Numbered from the stretch's first letter, positions 15,272-24,239 are shown. The stretch is DNA of 64,000 nt from an uncultured Eubacterium sp. (GCA_900539325.1 UQCC01000003.1:62001-126000); one strand, 5' to 3'. The notes: generated from the letters alone by a model not told the origin. Translations and numbers: made by a program.

Positions 15272-16105
15272 TTAATTACCAAGCTGATTTGCCATACTGA
15301 AGGTCTTGTTTTTCTTTGGCTTGTAAGCCGGCGGATTTTTAAGCTTCTTTGTATATCTGTTATTCTTTGCAGTAAGCTTGTTAACCTCATGAACGGCACC
15401 TGCCATATATTCGGTCATATACTTATCGGCAACAGCCATCATTTCCTTATCATTTTTCATCTCTCCGAGAATAGTTACGGCAATAACATCCTGAACATCA
15501 TTTATACCATCCTCATACACTTCATTGAGCAATTTGAAAAGTTTTTTACGCTCTGCTTCCGTACCGTTTTTAATAACATCAAGCACCTTAGGAGTGCCGT
15601 AATTCATAAAGAAATCTTCAGGCAAAAACTCGCCGTATTGCATAACATTTCTCTTGATTTCATCCTTAAATTCGGGATAAAGCGTACCAAAACGGTTTGC
15701 AAGGCTGTCCACATCGTAGCTTACAATACCGTTTTTAGCCTTGGTTCTTGATACGGATTTAGGCATTTTAACCTTGTCAAGATTAACCTGCTTGCGTACC
15801 TTGAAAAGTCTTTCAAGCTCATCAACAATCTCATTTGATGTTGATTTTACATCTCTGTCATCAATCGCATCAAGTTCAAAAAGGCTGCGTGAAATAGTAT
15901 TGTATTCGGTTTCATCGCCCTTATCCTCATAAGCACATTCAAATTGAAGAATGTTTGTGCTCTTATCGTGAACAAGACGATAAACGCCCTTTTCGCCTTT
16001 AAAATAAATTGATTTTTCGTCCTCGTTTACCTTTTTAAATCCGAGTTCTTCATTTACGGAAGCAAGATTTTTTTCTATATCCTTAAATGCCGAAGTTAAT
16101 TCCAT
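15272..16105 (-). CDS. Soluble protein of unknown function in the membrane operon
   Basis: 277 residues, no signal peptide or membrane helix. The first 100 residues look like an alpha/beta sandwich (MELTSAFKDIEKNLASVNEE, then short strands such as KSIYFKGEKGVYRLVH), and the remainder is mostly helical, ending in a Lys/Asn-rich basic tail. I chose the ATG at 16105, one base after the upstream stop and 8 bases after a CAGGAGAA site, over a longer in-frame extension into the upstream gene. I do not recognise the family. Being the only soluble product between four membrane proteins, it is probably the cytoplasmic partner of their complex (inference). Confidence 0.72.
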   Translation of the reverse strand: MELTSAFKDIEKNLASVNEELGFKKVNEDEKSIYFKGEKGVYRLVHDKSTNILQFECAYEDKGDETEYNTISRSLFELDAIDDRDVKSTSNEIVDELERLFKVRKQVNLDKVKMPKSVSRTKAKNGIVSYDVDSLANRFGTLYPEFKDEIKRNVMQYGEFLPEDFFMNYGTPKVLDVIKNGTEAERKKLFKLLNEVYEDGINDVQDVIAVTILGEMKNDKEMMAVADKYMTEYMAGAVHEVNKLTAKNNRYTKKLKNPPAYKPKKNKTFSMANQLGN

Positions 16106-16106
16106 A

Positions 16107-17060
16107 TTAGCTGTTCTCCTGTTTATTCTTTCCCCGCTGTTCGACAAGTTCACCGATGGTTTTGTCACCGTCTGTACTGTCTACATAAAGGGTTTTGTTT
16201 ATTTCCAATTCTAAATTTTGATGTTCAGCCTTACGTACATAATACCTATATACAAAGGCTATCATGCTGTATCCGCCTATAAGAAGAGCCGCGCCAAAGC
16301 ACGCTTCGATTATAAAATACAAATCAAAGGCTTTGCTCATAGCAATATTAACTCCGTCGTTTTCGGTAAGATACATATTTTGACTGAACGAAAAAGCAAA
16401 ATTTGCCACACACAAAAGTACAAGTGCAAGTCCTGCGCAAATCATAGCAGACGCATAATGACCAAACATTTTTGTACGGGCCGCATTAAGCATATATATT
16501 TTTACCGTAACTGCGACAATAAGGGCTGCAATAGCAACAACTATCATAATAGACACCTTACCAAGCCTACCGGTAAAAACCGAAAATTCCTTGTTGTTAT
16601 CTATACCCATAGCTTCATTAAAAGCCGTGCAGGCAAGTTCAACAGCCTTATCAAGCGACTTTTCATCAAGTTCAAATCCGTTAAATCGGTAAAATTCCTT
16701 AATGCCGTCACGATAGCATCCGGCAATATTTGAACTTTCGGAATAATCGTAATTGCCGCCGCTGAATGCGGACTTGACTATTTCCTTTTGTAAAGTACTG
16801 ATTTTATTTTTGCCCACGGCATATTCAAACGCCTTTGGTTCAATACCTGTTTTTTCGGCTATCTTTGCCGTCTTTTCATTCAAAGAGGTTTGTATAGCCT
16901 GTGTAACATTATCTGCGCTGAGAAACTTGCCGTAAAAATCGGCATTGCCTATTGTGGGAGATGCAACTGCGAGAATAAAAAACAAAAACAAAAGCAGTGC
17001 AAGCAACACATCATAAAATGTGCTTTTAATCTTGTATAACCTGTGCATATTCATCTTCAT
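16107..17060 (-). CDS. Four-helix membrane protein, paralogue of the 13863-14726 product
   Basis: 317 residues of unknown function. A very hydrophobic first helix (about 17-35) is followed by TIGNADFYGKFLS, an extracytoplasmic helical domain to about residue 165, three more membrane helices (about 170-190, 203-225, 245-268) and a charged cytoplasmic tail of about 45 residues. Architecture and the TIGN-x2-FY motif match the protein at the other end of the operon. The gene starts inside the end of the upstream small gene; three in-frame ATGs occur in the first five codons and a GGAG lies 4 and 10 bases before the first two, so the exact start is uncertain by two residues. Confidence 0.75.
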   Translation of the reverse strand: MKMNMHRLYKIKSTFYDVLLALLLFLFFILAVASPTIGNADFYGKFLSADNVTQAIQTSLNEKTAKIAEKTGIEPKAFEYAVGKNKISTLQKEIVKSAFSGGNYDYSESSNIAGCYRDGIKEFYRFNGFELDEKSLDKAVELACTAFNEAMGIDNNKEFSVFTGRLGKVSIMIVVAIAALIVAVTVKIYMLNAARTKMFGHYASAMICAGLALVLLCVANFAFSFSQNMYLTENDGVNIAMSKAFDLYFIIEACFGAALLIGGYSMIAFVYRYYVRKAEHQNLELEINKTLYVDSTDGDKTIGELVEQRGKNKQENS

Positions 17061-17316
17061 TAAACTCCGTCGTTTTTGTCGGTGCCGTTGTGGTCAGGCT
17101 GTCGTGATGATTGCCGCTTGGGAAAAAAGCCACATTGTCACTTGCAAGAAAAGCACATACTGCAACAACAATAATTGCAAAAATAATCGGAATAAGTATA
17201 CCTTTAATTTTTAAATTACGGCTAAGCGATTTTTCTGTTTGGGCAACAAAATCGCCGACATTTTCTCTTTTCAGTACAACCGCCCCTCTACAAATATTTG
17301 GTTTATTGCAGGACAC
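17026..17316 (-). CDS. Small single-pass membrane protein, first gene of the membrane operon
   Basis: Short protein with one membrane helix (GILIPIIFAIIVVAVCAFL) and an extracytoplasmic Thr/acidic tail ending YAQVIQD. The frame is open well upstream but a promoter at 17335-17363 excludes earlier ATGs from the transcript. Remaining choices are the GTG at 17316 used here, with a poor ribosome binding site, or a CTG at 17274 placed 8 bases after GAGGGG, giving 82 residues. Function unknown. Its end overlaps the next gene by 35 bases, which suggests coupled translation. Confidence 0.5.
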   Translation of the reverse strand: MSCNKPNICRGAVVLKRENVGDFVAQTEKSLSRNLKIKGILIPIIFAIIVVAVCAFLASDNVAFFPSGNHHDSLTTTAPTKTTEFNEDEYAQVIQD

Positions 17317-17334
17317 AATCCCACTAATTAATGC

Positions 17335-17363
17335 ATTATAACACATCAAAAGCATTTTGTCAC
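17335..17363 (-). promoter_or_regulatory. Promoter of the five-gene membrane operon
   Basis: Minus strand: -35 GTGACA (17358-17363), 17-bp spacer, -10 TATAAT (17335-17340) preceded by TGT, an extended -10. The start would be near 17328, so the first gene has a very short leader or uses a start codon further in. Confidence 0.7.
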
Positions 17364-17433
17364 TAATTTATTATAAATTTATTTTGTAAATATTATTTTA
17401 AGATAATTTTTAAAGTAATATTGAAATCTTTAT

Positions 17434-17471
17434 TAAAATATGATAAACTAAATAAAATATGATAAACTAAA
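17434..17471. repeat. Perfect 19-bp tandem duplication before ddl
   Basis: TAAAATATGATAAACTAAA occurs twice head to tail (17434-17452, 17453-17471), ending 37 bases before the ddl start. Each copy carries -10-like TATGAT and TAAACT hexamers; a TTGAAA at 17421-17426 stands 17 bp before the first TAAACT. It may be a duplicated promoter element or an operator pair. Confidence 0.75.
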
Positions 17472-17508
17472 GAGAATATTGCCCCAGGGCACTAAACAAG
17501 GTGAAAAA

Positions 17509-18576
17509 ATGAGCAAATTGACACTCGGTGTACTTTTCGGCGGAGCATCGTCGGAACACGACATAAGCTGTATAAGCGCAAAAAGTATACTTGAAAATAT
17601 AGACAAAGAAAAATACAACATTGTAAAACTCGGTATAACAAGACAAGGCGAATGGTTTTTGTTTGATGATGATGTAAATATGCTTCCGAATGATGAATGG
17701 CTAAAGTCAAAGTCGCTTAAAAAAGCATACATCACACCCGACAGCAAAATCCACGGTATCGTAACAGAGGACGGAGAACAAATCAAACTTGATATTGTAT
17801 TTCCTGTTCTTCACGGCAAAAACGGTGAGGACGGCACGGTGCAGGGCCTTTTACAGCTTGCACAAATTCCGTTTGTCGGCTGTGACGCAACCTCATCGGG
17901 CAGTTGCATGGACAAAGCGGTTACAAACGCCGTTGCCGATGCGTTTGGCATTGAGCAAGCAAAATGGTGTGCTTTTACCGAATACGAATACGGCAAGGAC
18001 AGCAGAAAATGCCTTGACCTTGCAATCAACAAATTAGGCTTCCCTATTTTTGTTAAACCTGCAAACGCCGGCTCATCGGTCGGCATAACAAAGGCTCACA
18101 ACGATGAGGAGCTCATTGTCGGCATAGAAAAGGCATTCAAAGAAGACAAAAAAGTTGTTCTTGAGGAATTTATTGAAGGACAAGAGGTTGAAGTTGCTGT
18201 TCTCGGCAACGAAGAACCTATTGCGGCAGAAGTCGGTCAAATTGTTGCGGCTGCCGAATTCTATGATTTTGACGCAAAATACAACAATCCTGCATCCGAA
18301 CTTCATATTCCTGCTCTTTTGAGCGAAGAAAAGAGAAACGAAGTCAGACAGGCGGCTCTCAAAGCATACAAGGCTTTAAGCTGTGAGGGCATGAGCAGAT
18401 GTGATTTCTTTGTAACAAAAGGTGACCAAAGAGTGCTTTTAAACGAAATCAACACTATTCCGGGTCAAACTTCAATCAGTATGTATCCAAAACTTTTTGA
18501 GGCTGTCGGAGTGGGATATACAGAGCTTATTGACAGACTCATTGACCTTGCAATTAAGCGTGGAGGCATTATCTGA
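17509..18576 (+). CDS. ddl: D-alanine--D-alanine ligase
   Basis: ATP-dependent synthesis of D-Ala-D-Ala for peptidoglycan, an ATP-grasp enzyme. 355 residues from the ATG at 17509, which has an AAGGTG site; an in-frame upstream extension lacks one. Seen: GGASSEHDIS at the N-terminus, KPANAGSSVGI and EEFIEGQEVEVAVLG in the ATP-grasp domain, and LNEINTIPGQT with the metal ligands at the C-terminus. A Tyr rather than a D-lactate-type pattern cannot be judged by eye, so ordinary ligase is assumed. The stop overlaps the next start by one base. Confidence 0.94.
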   Translation: MSKLTLGVLFGGASSEHDISCISAKSILENIDKEKYNIVKLGITRQGEWFLFDDDVNMLPNDEWLKSKSLKKAYITPDSKIHGIVTEDGEQIKLDIVFPVLHGKNGEDGTVQGLLQLAQIPFVGCDATSSGSCMDKAVTNAVADAFGIEQAKWCAFTEYEYGKDSRKCLDLAINKLGFPIFVKPANAGSSVGITKAHNDEELIVGIEKAFKEDKKVVLEEFIEGQEVEVAVLGNEEPIAAEVGQIVAAAEFYDFDAKYNNPASELHIPALLSEEKRNEVRQAALKAYKALSCEGMSRCDFFVTKGDQRVLLNEINTIPGQTSISMYPKLFEAVGVGYTELIDRLIDLAIKRGGII

Positions 18577-19001
18577 TGGCTAAGGCATTGATAACTATCA
18601 TAGGTCATCAAAAATTTGACGATGACAAAGACCAAGTGGAAATGAAAACGGTCGGCACAGTTGAATATAATGACGACAATTACATAATCAGATATAACGA
18701 GGAGCTTGAAAACAGCACCGCTCCGCTTCGTGCAAAGCTCAACATTGCAAAGGACGAAAGCAAGGTTGAAATGATAAAGTCGGGTGCATATTCTTCCTGC
18801 CTTATCATAGAAAAATCAAAGCGTCACCTGTGCAATTACGGCACGGAATACGGCGATATGCTGATGGGAATTTTCGGCAGAGAAGTTGAAAACGATTTTA
18901 ACGAAAACGAGGGAACATTTAAGTTTAGCTATGACATAGACATAAACGGTGCAATTTCCTCGCAAAACGATGTGATAATAAAATTCAAAGTATGTGAATA
19001 A
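18576..19001 (+). CDS. DUF1934 family beta-barrel protein
   Basis: 141-residue cytoplasmic protein, all-beta with alternating hydrophobic strands, matching the DUF1934/YwiB family of lipocalin-like small barrels. The visible family feature is the internal segment CLIIEKSKRHLCNYGTEYGDM followed by a strand pair near the C-terminus with SYDIDINGAISSQNDV. Function is not known. In bacilli the family member likewise sits directly in front of argS, and here the argS start follows 14 bases after its stop, so the linkage itself supports the assignment. It starts on the last base of the ddl stop. Confidence 0.8.
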   Translation: MAKALITIIGHQKFDDDKDQVEMKTVGTVEYNDDNYIIRYNEELENSTAPLRAKLNIAKDESKVEMIKSGAYSSCLIIEKSKRHLCNYGTEYGDMLMGIFGREVENDFNENEGTFKFSYDIDINGAISSQNDVIIKFKVCE

Positions 19002-19015
19002 TCGGGAGAACAGAT

Positions 19016-20704
19016 ATGTCAAAAATGGTAAAAGAAGTAGAAAACAAGCTTTACGAGGCTATCGAAAATGCCGTTAAATCGGCAATCGAAAACGGAGATT
19101 TGCCTCAGGCGGATATACCAAAATTTATAATTGAAAAGCCTGCCGACAAGAAAAACGGCGACTTTTCATCAAACATCGCAATGGCGGGTGCAAGAGCATT
19201 TCACGGAGCACCTCGTATGATTGCGGAGGCGATTGTAAAGAATTTCAGTCTTGACGGCGGCTACATCGACAGATGCGAAATCGCAGGTCCGGGCTTCATC
19301 AATTTTTATCTTTCGGACAAGTATTACAGCGATGTTCTCAAAGACATTGTTGCAAGCGGCGACAGCTACGGCCGTTCAGACTACGGAGAAGGCAAAAGAA
19401 TTCTTGTGGAATTTGTATCTGCCAATCCGACGGGTCCTATGCACATCGGCAACGCCCGTGGCGGTGCAATCGGTGACTGCCTTGCAAGCGTGCTTGATGC
19501 GGCAGGATACGATGTTCAAAGAGAATTTTATGTTAACGATGCAGGCAATCAAATTGAAAAATTTGCAACTTCGCTTGAAGTAAGATATTTGCAGGAATGC
19601 GGCAAGGATGTTGAACTTCCTGAGGACGCATACCACGGCGAGGACATCACCGTGCACGCAAGGAACTTCTTTAGCGAAGTCGGCGACAAATACGCAGAAT
19701 GTGACTCACAGGAACGCAGAGATGCACTTGTTGCGTACGCTTTGCCTAAAAATATCGCAGGTCTTGAAGCAGACCTCGGTAAGTACAGAATTAAGTACGA
19801 CAAGTGGTTCAGAGAGTCCACTCTCCACAAGGACGGCTCGGTTCAAAAGGTTATCGAAGCACTCAAAGAAAAAGGCGTAACATACGAGCAAGACGGTGCA
19901 CTTTGGTTTAAAGCGAGCGAATTCGGCAATGATAAAGACATCGTACTCATTCGTGCAAACGGTATTCCTACCTACATTGTGCCTGACATTGCATACCACT
20001 ACAACAAGCTTGTAACAAGAGGCTATGACAAAGCTATTGATGTTCTCGGTGCAGACCACCACGGTTATATTCCGAGAATGAAAGCGGCACTTACCGCTCT
20101 CGGTCTTGATGCCGACAGACTTGACATTGTTATTATGCAAATGGTTCGCCTTGTCAGAAACGGCGAAACAATCAAACTTTCAAAGCGTTCGGGCAAAGCT
20201 ATCACGCTCAACACACTCCTTGAAGAAATTCCGATTGATGCGGCAAGATTTTTCTTTAATCTCCGTGAACCGAATTCGCACTTTGATTTTGACCTTGAAC
20301 TTGCGGCAAAGCAAAGCAGCGAAAACCCGGTATATTATGTTCAATACGCTCACGCAAGAATTTGCTCCATCATCAAAAAAGCCGCAGAAGAAGGCATTGA
20401 GGTTGTTACTCCGTCTGCAGAAGCACTCAACAGACTTAATTCGGACGAAGAGCGTGACCTTATTTCTCACCTTGCAGGACTTACCGATGAAATTATCGGT
20501 GCGGCAAAGAATTACGACCCTGCAAAAATCACTCACTATGTAATTGACCTTGCAACTCTTTTCCACAAATTCTACAACGCACACAGAGTTGTAAGCGATG
20601 ACAAAGAACTTACCGAAGCAAGACTTTTCCTTTGCACAGCGGTTAAAAACACAATCAAAAACATTCTTGTTATGCTCAAGGTTGATGTTCCTGAAGCAAT
20701 GTAA
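19016..20704 (+). CDS. argS: Arginine--tRNA ligase
   Basis: Class I aminoacyl-tRNA synthetase charging tRNA-Arg. 562 residues, normal length. N-terminal additional domain (about 1-110), then the HIGH-type motif SANPTGPMHIGNARGG near residue 135, the catalytic Rossmann fold, a KMSKS-like loop KLSKRSGKA near 386, and the helical DALR anticodon-binding domain at the C-terminus (SSENPVYYVQYAHARICSI onward). Start at 19016 behind a CGGGAG site. It forms a unit with ddl and the DUF1934 gene, and the radical SAM gene follows after 24 bases. No T-box leader is present. Confidence 0.97.
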   Translation: MSKMVKEVENKLYEAIENAVKSAIENGDLPQADIPKFIIEKPADKKNGDFSSNIAMAGARAFHGAPRMIAEAIVKNFSLDGGYIDRCEIAGPGFINFYLSDKYYSDVLKDIVASGDSYGRSDYGEGKRILVEFVSANPTGPMHIGNARGGAIGDCLASVLDAAGYDVQREFYVNDAGNQIEKFATSLEVRYLQECGKDVELPEDAYHGEDITVHARNFFSEVGDKYAECDSQERRDALVAYALPKNIAGLEADLGKYRIKYDKWFRESTLHKDGSVQKVIEALKEKGVTYEQDGALWFKASEFGNDKDIVLIRANGIPTYIVPDIAYHYNKLVTRGYDKAIDVLGADHHGYIPRMKAALTALGLDADRLDIVIMQMVRLVRNGETIKLSKRSGKAITLNTLLEEIPIDAARFFFNLREPNSHFDFDLELAAKQSSENPVYYVQYAHARICSIIKKAAEEGIEVVTPSAEALNRLNSDEERDLISHLAGLTDEIIGAAKNYDPAKITHYVIDLATLFHKFYNAHRVVSDDKELTEARLFLCTAVKNTIKNILVMLKVDVPEAM

Positions 20705-20728
20705 AAAGTACAAAAACGAGGGATAAAT

Positions 20729-22132
20729 ATGAAGTTCAAAGCAAGCACATTACACAAGATAGGCAGACCTCTTGTTAATTATGTTTACAAAAATCCAAAA
20801 CGGAATATACCTAAGGTCCTCAAAATCGGCAAAGCGATTACGGGCAATTTGTTCCCTGAAACGACATGGACCGCTCCTCTTGATGTTATCACCAATCCGC
20901 AAAACACTTGGAACGATTATGTTTATCGCATTATTGAAGAAACCGACAAAGAGCTTCTTACCAATGTGCTCCTTACCTTTGCAATTGATGCAGGATATAT
21001 AGGAACTTCAACTCTGCGTGAAAACAGAGATAAGCTCAAGTGTAACATTCCTTGGATTATTCTTATGGACCCTACCTCTGCATGCAACCTCAAATGCAAA
21101 GGCTGTTGGGCAGCTGAATACGGTCATCACTCAAATCTTACTCTTGACGAAATGAGGAAGATTGTTACCGAGGCAAAGGCTCTCGGCACACACTTCTTTA
21201 TGTTCACGGGCGGTGAACCGCTTGTACGCAAAAAGGATATTCTTACCATCACAAACGAAAACAAAGACTGCATTTTCCTTGCATTTACAAACGGCACGCT
21301 TGTTGATGACGAATTCTGCGAAGAATTGAAGAAATCGGGCAACTTTGCACTTGCACTTTCTATCGAAGGTACGGAAGAAACGACCGATTTCAGACGAGGC
21401 GAAGGCGTTTACCAAAAAGTTATTGACGCTATGGCGTTGCTCAAAAAGCACAAGTGTATATTCGGCACATCGGTTTGCTACACAAGCAAAAACTATGACG
21501 CCGTAACCTCGGACAAGTTTTATGATATGGAAATCGAAGCGGGCGCAAAATTTGCACTCTACTTCCACTATATGCCAATCGGTTCGGATGCCGATACCTC
21601 ATTGCTCCTCACACCTGAACAGAGAGAGCATGTTTACAGAACCATCCGCAAAAAGAGAAGAACAAGAAACGGCAAGCCTATATTTGTTATGGACTTCCAA
21701 AATGACGGCGAATTTGTAGGCGGTTGCATCGCAGGCGGAAGAAACTACTTCCACATCAACAGCGAGGGTGATGCAGAGCCTTGCGTATTCATCCATTACA
21801 GCGACAGCAACATCAGAGAAAAGAGTATTCTTGAATGTTTGCGTTCTCCTCTTTTCAAGCAGTATTACAAGGGTCAGCCGTTCAATGACAATATGCTTCG
21901 CCCTTGCCCGATGCTTGAAAATCCGCAGGCGTTAAGACATATCATTGATGTAACGGGTGCAAAATCCACCAATCTCACCTGCCCTGAATCAGCAGATGAG
22001 CTTTGCTCAAAGTGTGACCTTTATGCAAAAGAATGGGCACCGATGGCAAAGCAGATTTGGGAGGAGCAAGAACGCTTCCACCCATTCACTCAATACTATC
22101 GTGACACCGACGAAGCCAAAAACGAACAATAA
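20729..22132 (+). CDS. Radical SAM/SPASM-type protein, substrate unknown
   Basis: 467 residues. The radical SAM cluster motif is CNLKCKGC (CX3CX2C) near residues 119-126, preceded by PWIILMDPTSA, with a GGEP motif (FMFTGGEPL) binding SAM. The C-terminal part carries several cysteines (GGCIAGG, EPCVF, RPCPM, TCPES, CSKCD), consistent with SPASM or twitch-like auxiliary Fe-S clusters. An N-terminal extension of about 100 residues is unusual and mostly helical. SPASM enzymes modify peptides or proteins, but no substrate peptide is encoded next to it. It follows argS by 24 bases and ends at a strong hairpin. Confidence 0.82.
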   Translation: MKFKASTLHKIGRPLVNYVYKNPKRNIPKVLKIGKAITGNLFPETTWTAPLDVITNPQNTWNDYVYRIIEETDKELLTNVLLTFAIDAGYIGTSTLRENRDKLKCNIPWIILMDPTSACNLKCKGCWAAEYGHHSNLTLDEMRKIVTEAKALGTHFFMFTGGEPLVRKKDILTITNENKDCIFLAFTNGTLVDDEFCEELKKSGNFALALSIEGTEETTDFRRGEGVYQKVIDAMALLKKHKCIFGTSVCYTSKNYDAVTSDKFYDMEIEAGAKFALYFHYMPIGSDADTSLLLTPEQREHVYRTIRKKRRTRNGKPIFVMDFQNDGEFVGGCIAGGRNYFHINSEGDAEPCVFIHYSDSNIREKSILECLRSPLFKQYYKGQPFNDNMLRPCPMLENPQALRHIIDVTGAKSTNLTCPESADELCSKCDLYAKEWAPMAKQIWEEQERFHPFTQYYRDTDEAKNEQ

Positions 22133-22140
22133 AAACTTAA

Positions 22141-22183
22141 CCCCGAACTGTTCATTTTTTAGAACAGTTCGGGGATTTATTAT
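22141..22183. terminator. Terminator between convergent radical SAM and ybaK-like genes
   Basis: Perfect 13-bp stem CCCCGAACTGTTC (22141-22153) / GAACAGTTCGGGG (22162-22174), followed by ATTTATTATT. The short T-run makes it modest on the plus strand. Confidence 0.75.
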
Positions 22184-22187
22184 TAAA

Positions 22188-22667
22188 TCAATCGGCGTCT
22201 TTGATTATATCTTTATACTGAAGTCGAACTACCTTTTCCAAATTCTTTGGCGAAGTGCAGACCTGACAGCCCACTCTGCCGCCGGAGAAGAAGATTTTGT
22301 CGGCATTTTGAGCGTTGATATGAATAGTGGTTTTAAACTGCTTTTTCATCCCGATAGGCGAGCATCCGCCGTGGATATAGCCTGTAAGCGGCAGAAGTTC
22401 CTTTTGCGGAATCATCTCGATACTTTTTTCACCGACTGCCTTTGCGGCTTTTTTCAAATCAAGTTCGTGCTCGGCAGGCACCATAAAAACATAATGTTCC
22501 TTTGACTTGCCGACCGTCACCAAGGTTTTGTACAAAAATTCCGGGTCGGTGCCGAGTCCGTTTGCCACTTCAACCGCATTTGTGGTCATATTGTCATAAG
22601 CATAATGCGTGTATTCAAGTTTCTTTTGGTCAAGCACACGCATAACATTTGTTTTGTCCTTTTGCAT
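22188..22667 (-). CDS. ybaK: Cys-tRNA(Pro)/tRNA(Cys) deacylase, YbaK/EbsC family
   Basis: 159-residue trans-editing domain that hydrolyses Cys mischarged on tRNA-Pro. Family features: VAVEVANGLG-like N-terminal region (NAVEVANGLGTDPEFLYKTLV), the MVPAEHELDLKKAAKAVG segment with catalytic-site lysine, and GYIHGGCSPIGMKKQ, the YbaK signature GGxSPIG. The ATG at 22667 follows GAGAGGTG by 5 bases; a longer upstream frame lacks a binding site. Stands alone, convergent with the radical SAM gene. The exact mischarged substrate is inferred from the family. Confidence 0.9.
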   Translation of the reverse strand: MQKDKTNVMRVLDQKKLEYTHYAYDNMTTNAVEVANGLGTDPEFLYKTLVTVGKSKEHYVFMVPAEHELDLKKAAKAVGEKSIEMIPQKELLPLTGYIHGGCSPIGMKKQFKTTIHINAQNADKIFFSGGRVGCQVCTSPKNLEKVVRLQYKDIIKDAD

Positions 22668-22714
22668 AATGTCACCTCTCAAAAATAATAGCACAAAATA
22701 TCCACAACATCAAC

Positions 22715-22745
22715 AAAAAAATGCAGGTCCATAGACCTGCATTTA
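22715..22745 (-). terminator. Terminator of the NSS symporter gene
   Basis: Minus strand: AAATGCAGGTC-TAT-GGACCTGCATTTTTTT, a 10-11 bp stem with a tight loop and T-run, directly after the symporter stop. Confidence 0.88.
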
Positions 22746-22755
22746 ATTATTAAGT

Positions 22756-24150
22756 TTAGAAACTGAAAAGTCCGATTGCCTGTGCAAAAAGGACAACCAA
22801 AAGCACAGGTGCAACGAATTTAACCGTTACATTGTAAATAATCTTACGATTGAACTTTTCACCGTTCTTTGTAACTTCGTCGATAATTGTCTTTGGCTTT
22901 GCAACCCAACCGACAAGAATACAGGTGAAGAATGCAACAATCGGCATAAAGATATTGTTGCTGACATAGTCCATAACATCAAGAATTTGACCGACTGTGC
23001 CGTTTGGAAGTTTAAGTTCAAAGTAAAGCTTATTGTAGCCGAGGCAAACGATTGTGCCGGCAATCAAAGAATATACCAAAACGACAACACCGGCAGTGTT
23101 ACGCTTCCAATGGAATCTGTCCATAAGTGACGAAACGATAGCTTCCATAATTGAAACAGATGATGTAATAGCGGCAAAAAGTACCATAATAAAGAACACA
23201 ATACCTACCGCAATACCGATTTTGCCCATGGCGGCAAATACCTTAGGAAGCGAGATAAACATCAAGCCCGGACCTGCTGTCATACCGTCTTTGCCCATGA
23301 ATACGAACACTGACGGAACAATCATAAGACCTGCAAGAAGTGCAACCAAGGTGTCAAAAATTTCGATTTGGTTAACCGACTTCATAAGATTTGTTTTGTC
23401 ATCAACATAAGAACCGTAGGCAACCATAATACCCATAGCAACGCTGATTGAGTAGAAAAGCTGACCGAGTGCATCAAAAATAGTGGTAAATGTTGACTTG
23501 AGCGTAAGTGATTTAAAATCAGGTACAAGATAAATTTTAAGGCCCTGCAAACCGGTGCGTGTAACGCCGTCTGCATCGGTATACTTAAGAGTGAGTGCAA
23601 ACACGCCGATACAAATAATAAGAACAAAAAGAATAGGCATAAGGATTTTGCTTGATTTTTCAATACCCTTATTTACGCCGCCGAAAACAATAACGGCAGT
23701 TGCAATAACAAACACAGCCATCAAAATAATCGGCACCCACAAACTTGTGATATGATTTGTAAAATAATTATCCGCTGCGGCTGCTGTACTCTCACCTGTT
23801 ACAAAGCTGACGAAATACTTAAGTACCCATCCGCCGATTACACAGTAATACGGCAAAATAATTATCGGCACAAGAGTTGCGACTGTACCGAGCGGTCTGA
23901 ACTTTTTGTTAAGCTGACCGTATGCGGTAAGCGGAGATTGCTTTGTTTTTCTGCCAAGTGCAATTTCTGTAACCAAAAGTGTAAATCCGAATGTAAGAGC
24001 CAAGATGATGTAACAAAGAATAAAAAATCCACCGTTATCTTTAGCTGCCAAATACGGAAATCGCCAAATGTTGCCAAGACCTACGGCACTTCCTGCTGCT
24101 GCAAGAACGAAGCCGATAGAGCCTTTAAAGCTGCTTCTTTTCTTTTCCAT
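22756..24150 (-). CDS. Sodium-dependent transporter, NSS (SNF) family
   Basis: 464-residue polytopic membrane protein of the neurotransmitter:sodium symporter family, of the LeuT fold, that takes up amino acids or related compounds with Na+. The first helix carries the signature GSAVGLGNIWRFPYLAAKDNG-type sequence with the sodium-site residues and the unwound GLGN. Eleven to twelve helices are visible, with a long loop around residues 115-140. The ATG at 24150 follows GAGAGGGAC. It is a single-gene unit with its own promoter and terminator, divergent from azlCD, so the two may share amino-acid-responsive control (inference). Substrate not predictable. Confidence 0.93.
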   Translation of the reverse strand: MEKKRSSFKGSIGFVLAAAGSAVGLGNIWRFPYLAAKDNGGFFILCYIILALTFGFTLLVTEIALGRKTKQSPLTAYGQLNKKFRPLGTVATLVPIIILPYYCVIGGWVLKYFVSFVTGESTAAAADNYFTNHITSLWVPIILMAVFVIATAVIVFGGVNKGIEKSSKILMPILFVLIICIGVFALTLKYTDADGVTRTGLQGLKIYLVPDFKSLTLKSTFTTIFDALGQLFYSISVAMGIMVAYGSYVDDKTNLMKSVNQIEIFDTLVALLAGLMIVPSVFVFMGKDGMTAGPGLMFISLPKVFAAMGKIGIAVGIVFFIMVLFAAITSSVSIMEAIVSSLMDRFHWKRNTAGVVVLVYSLIAGTIVCLGYNKLYFELKLPNGTVGQILDVMDYVSNNIFMPIVAFFTCILVGWVAKPKTIIDEVTKNGEKFNRKIIYNVTVKFVAPVLLVVLFAQAIGLFSF

Positions 24151-24191
24151 TTTAGTAGTCCCTCTCTGACATAATATTAGAATGAGTATTA

Positions 24192-24220
24192 ATTATACCA
24201 TAAAACAACAAAAAATACAA
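24192..24220 (-). promoter_or_regulatory. Promoter of the NSS symporter
   Basis: Minus strand: -35 TTGTAT (24215-24220), 17-bp spacer, -10 TATAAT (24192-24197) with TGG upstream, an extended -10. Confidence 0.68.
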
Positions 24221-24239
24221 CTAAAATATTTTTCCTCGG

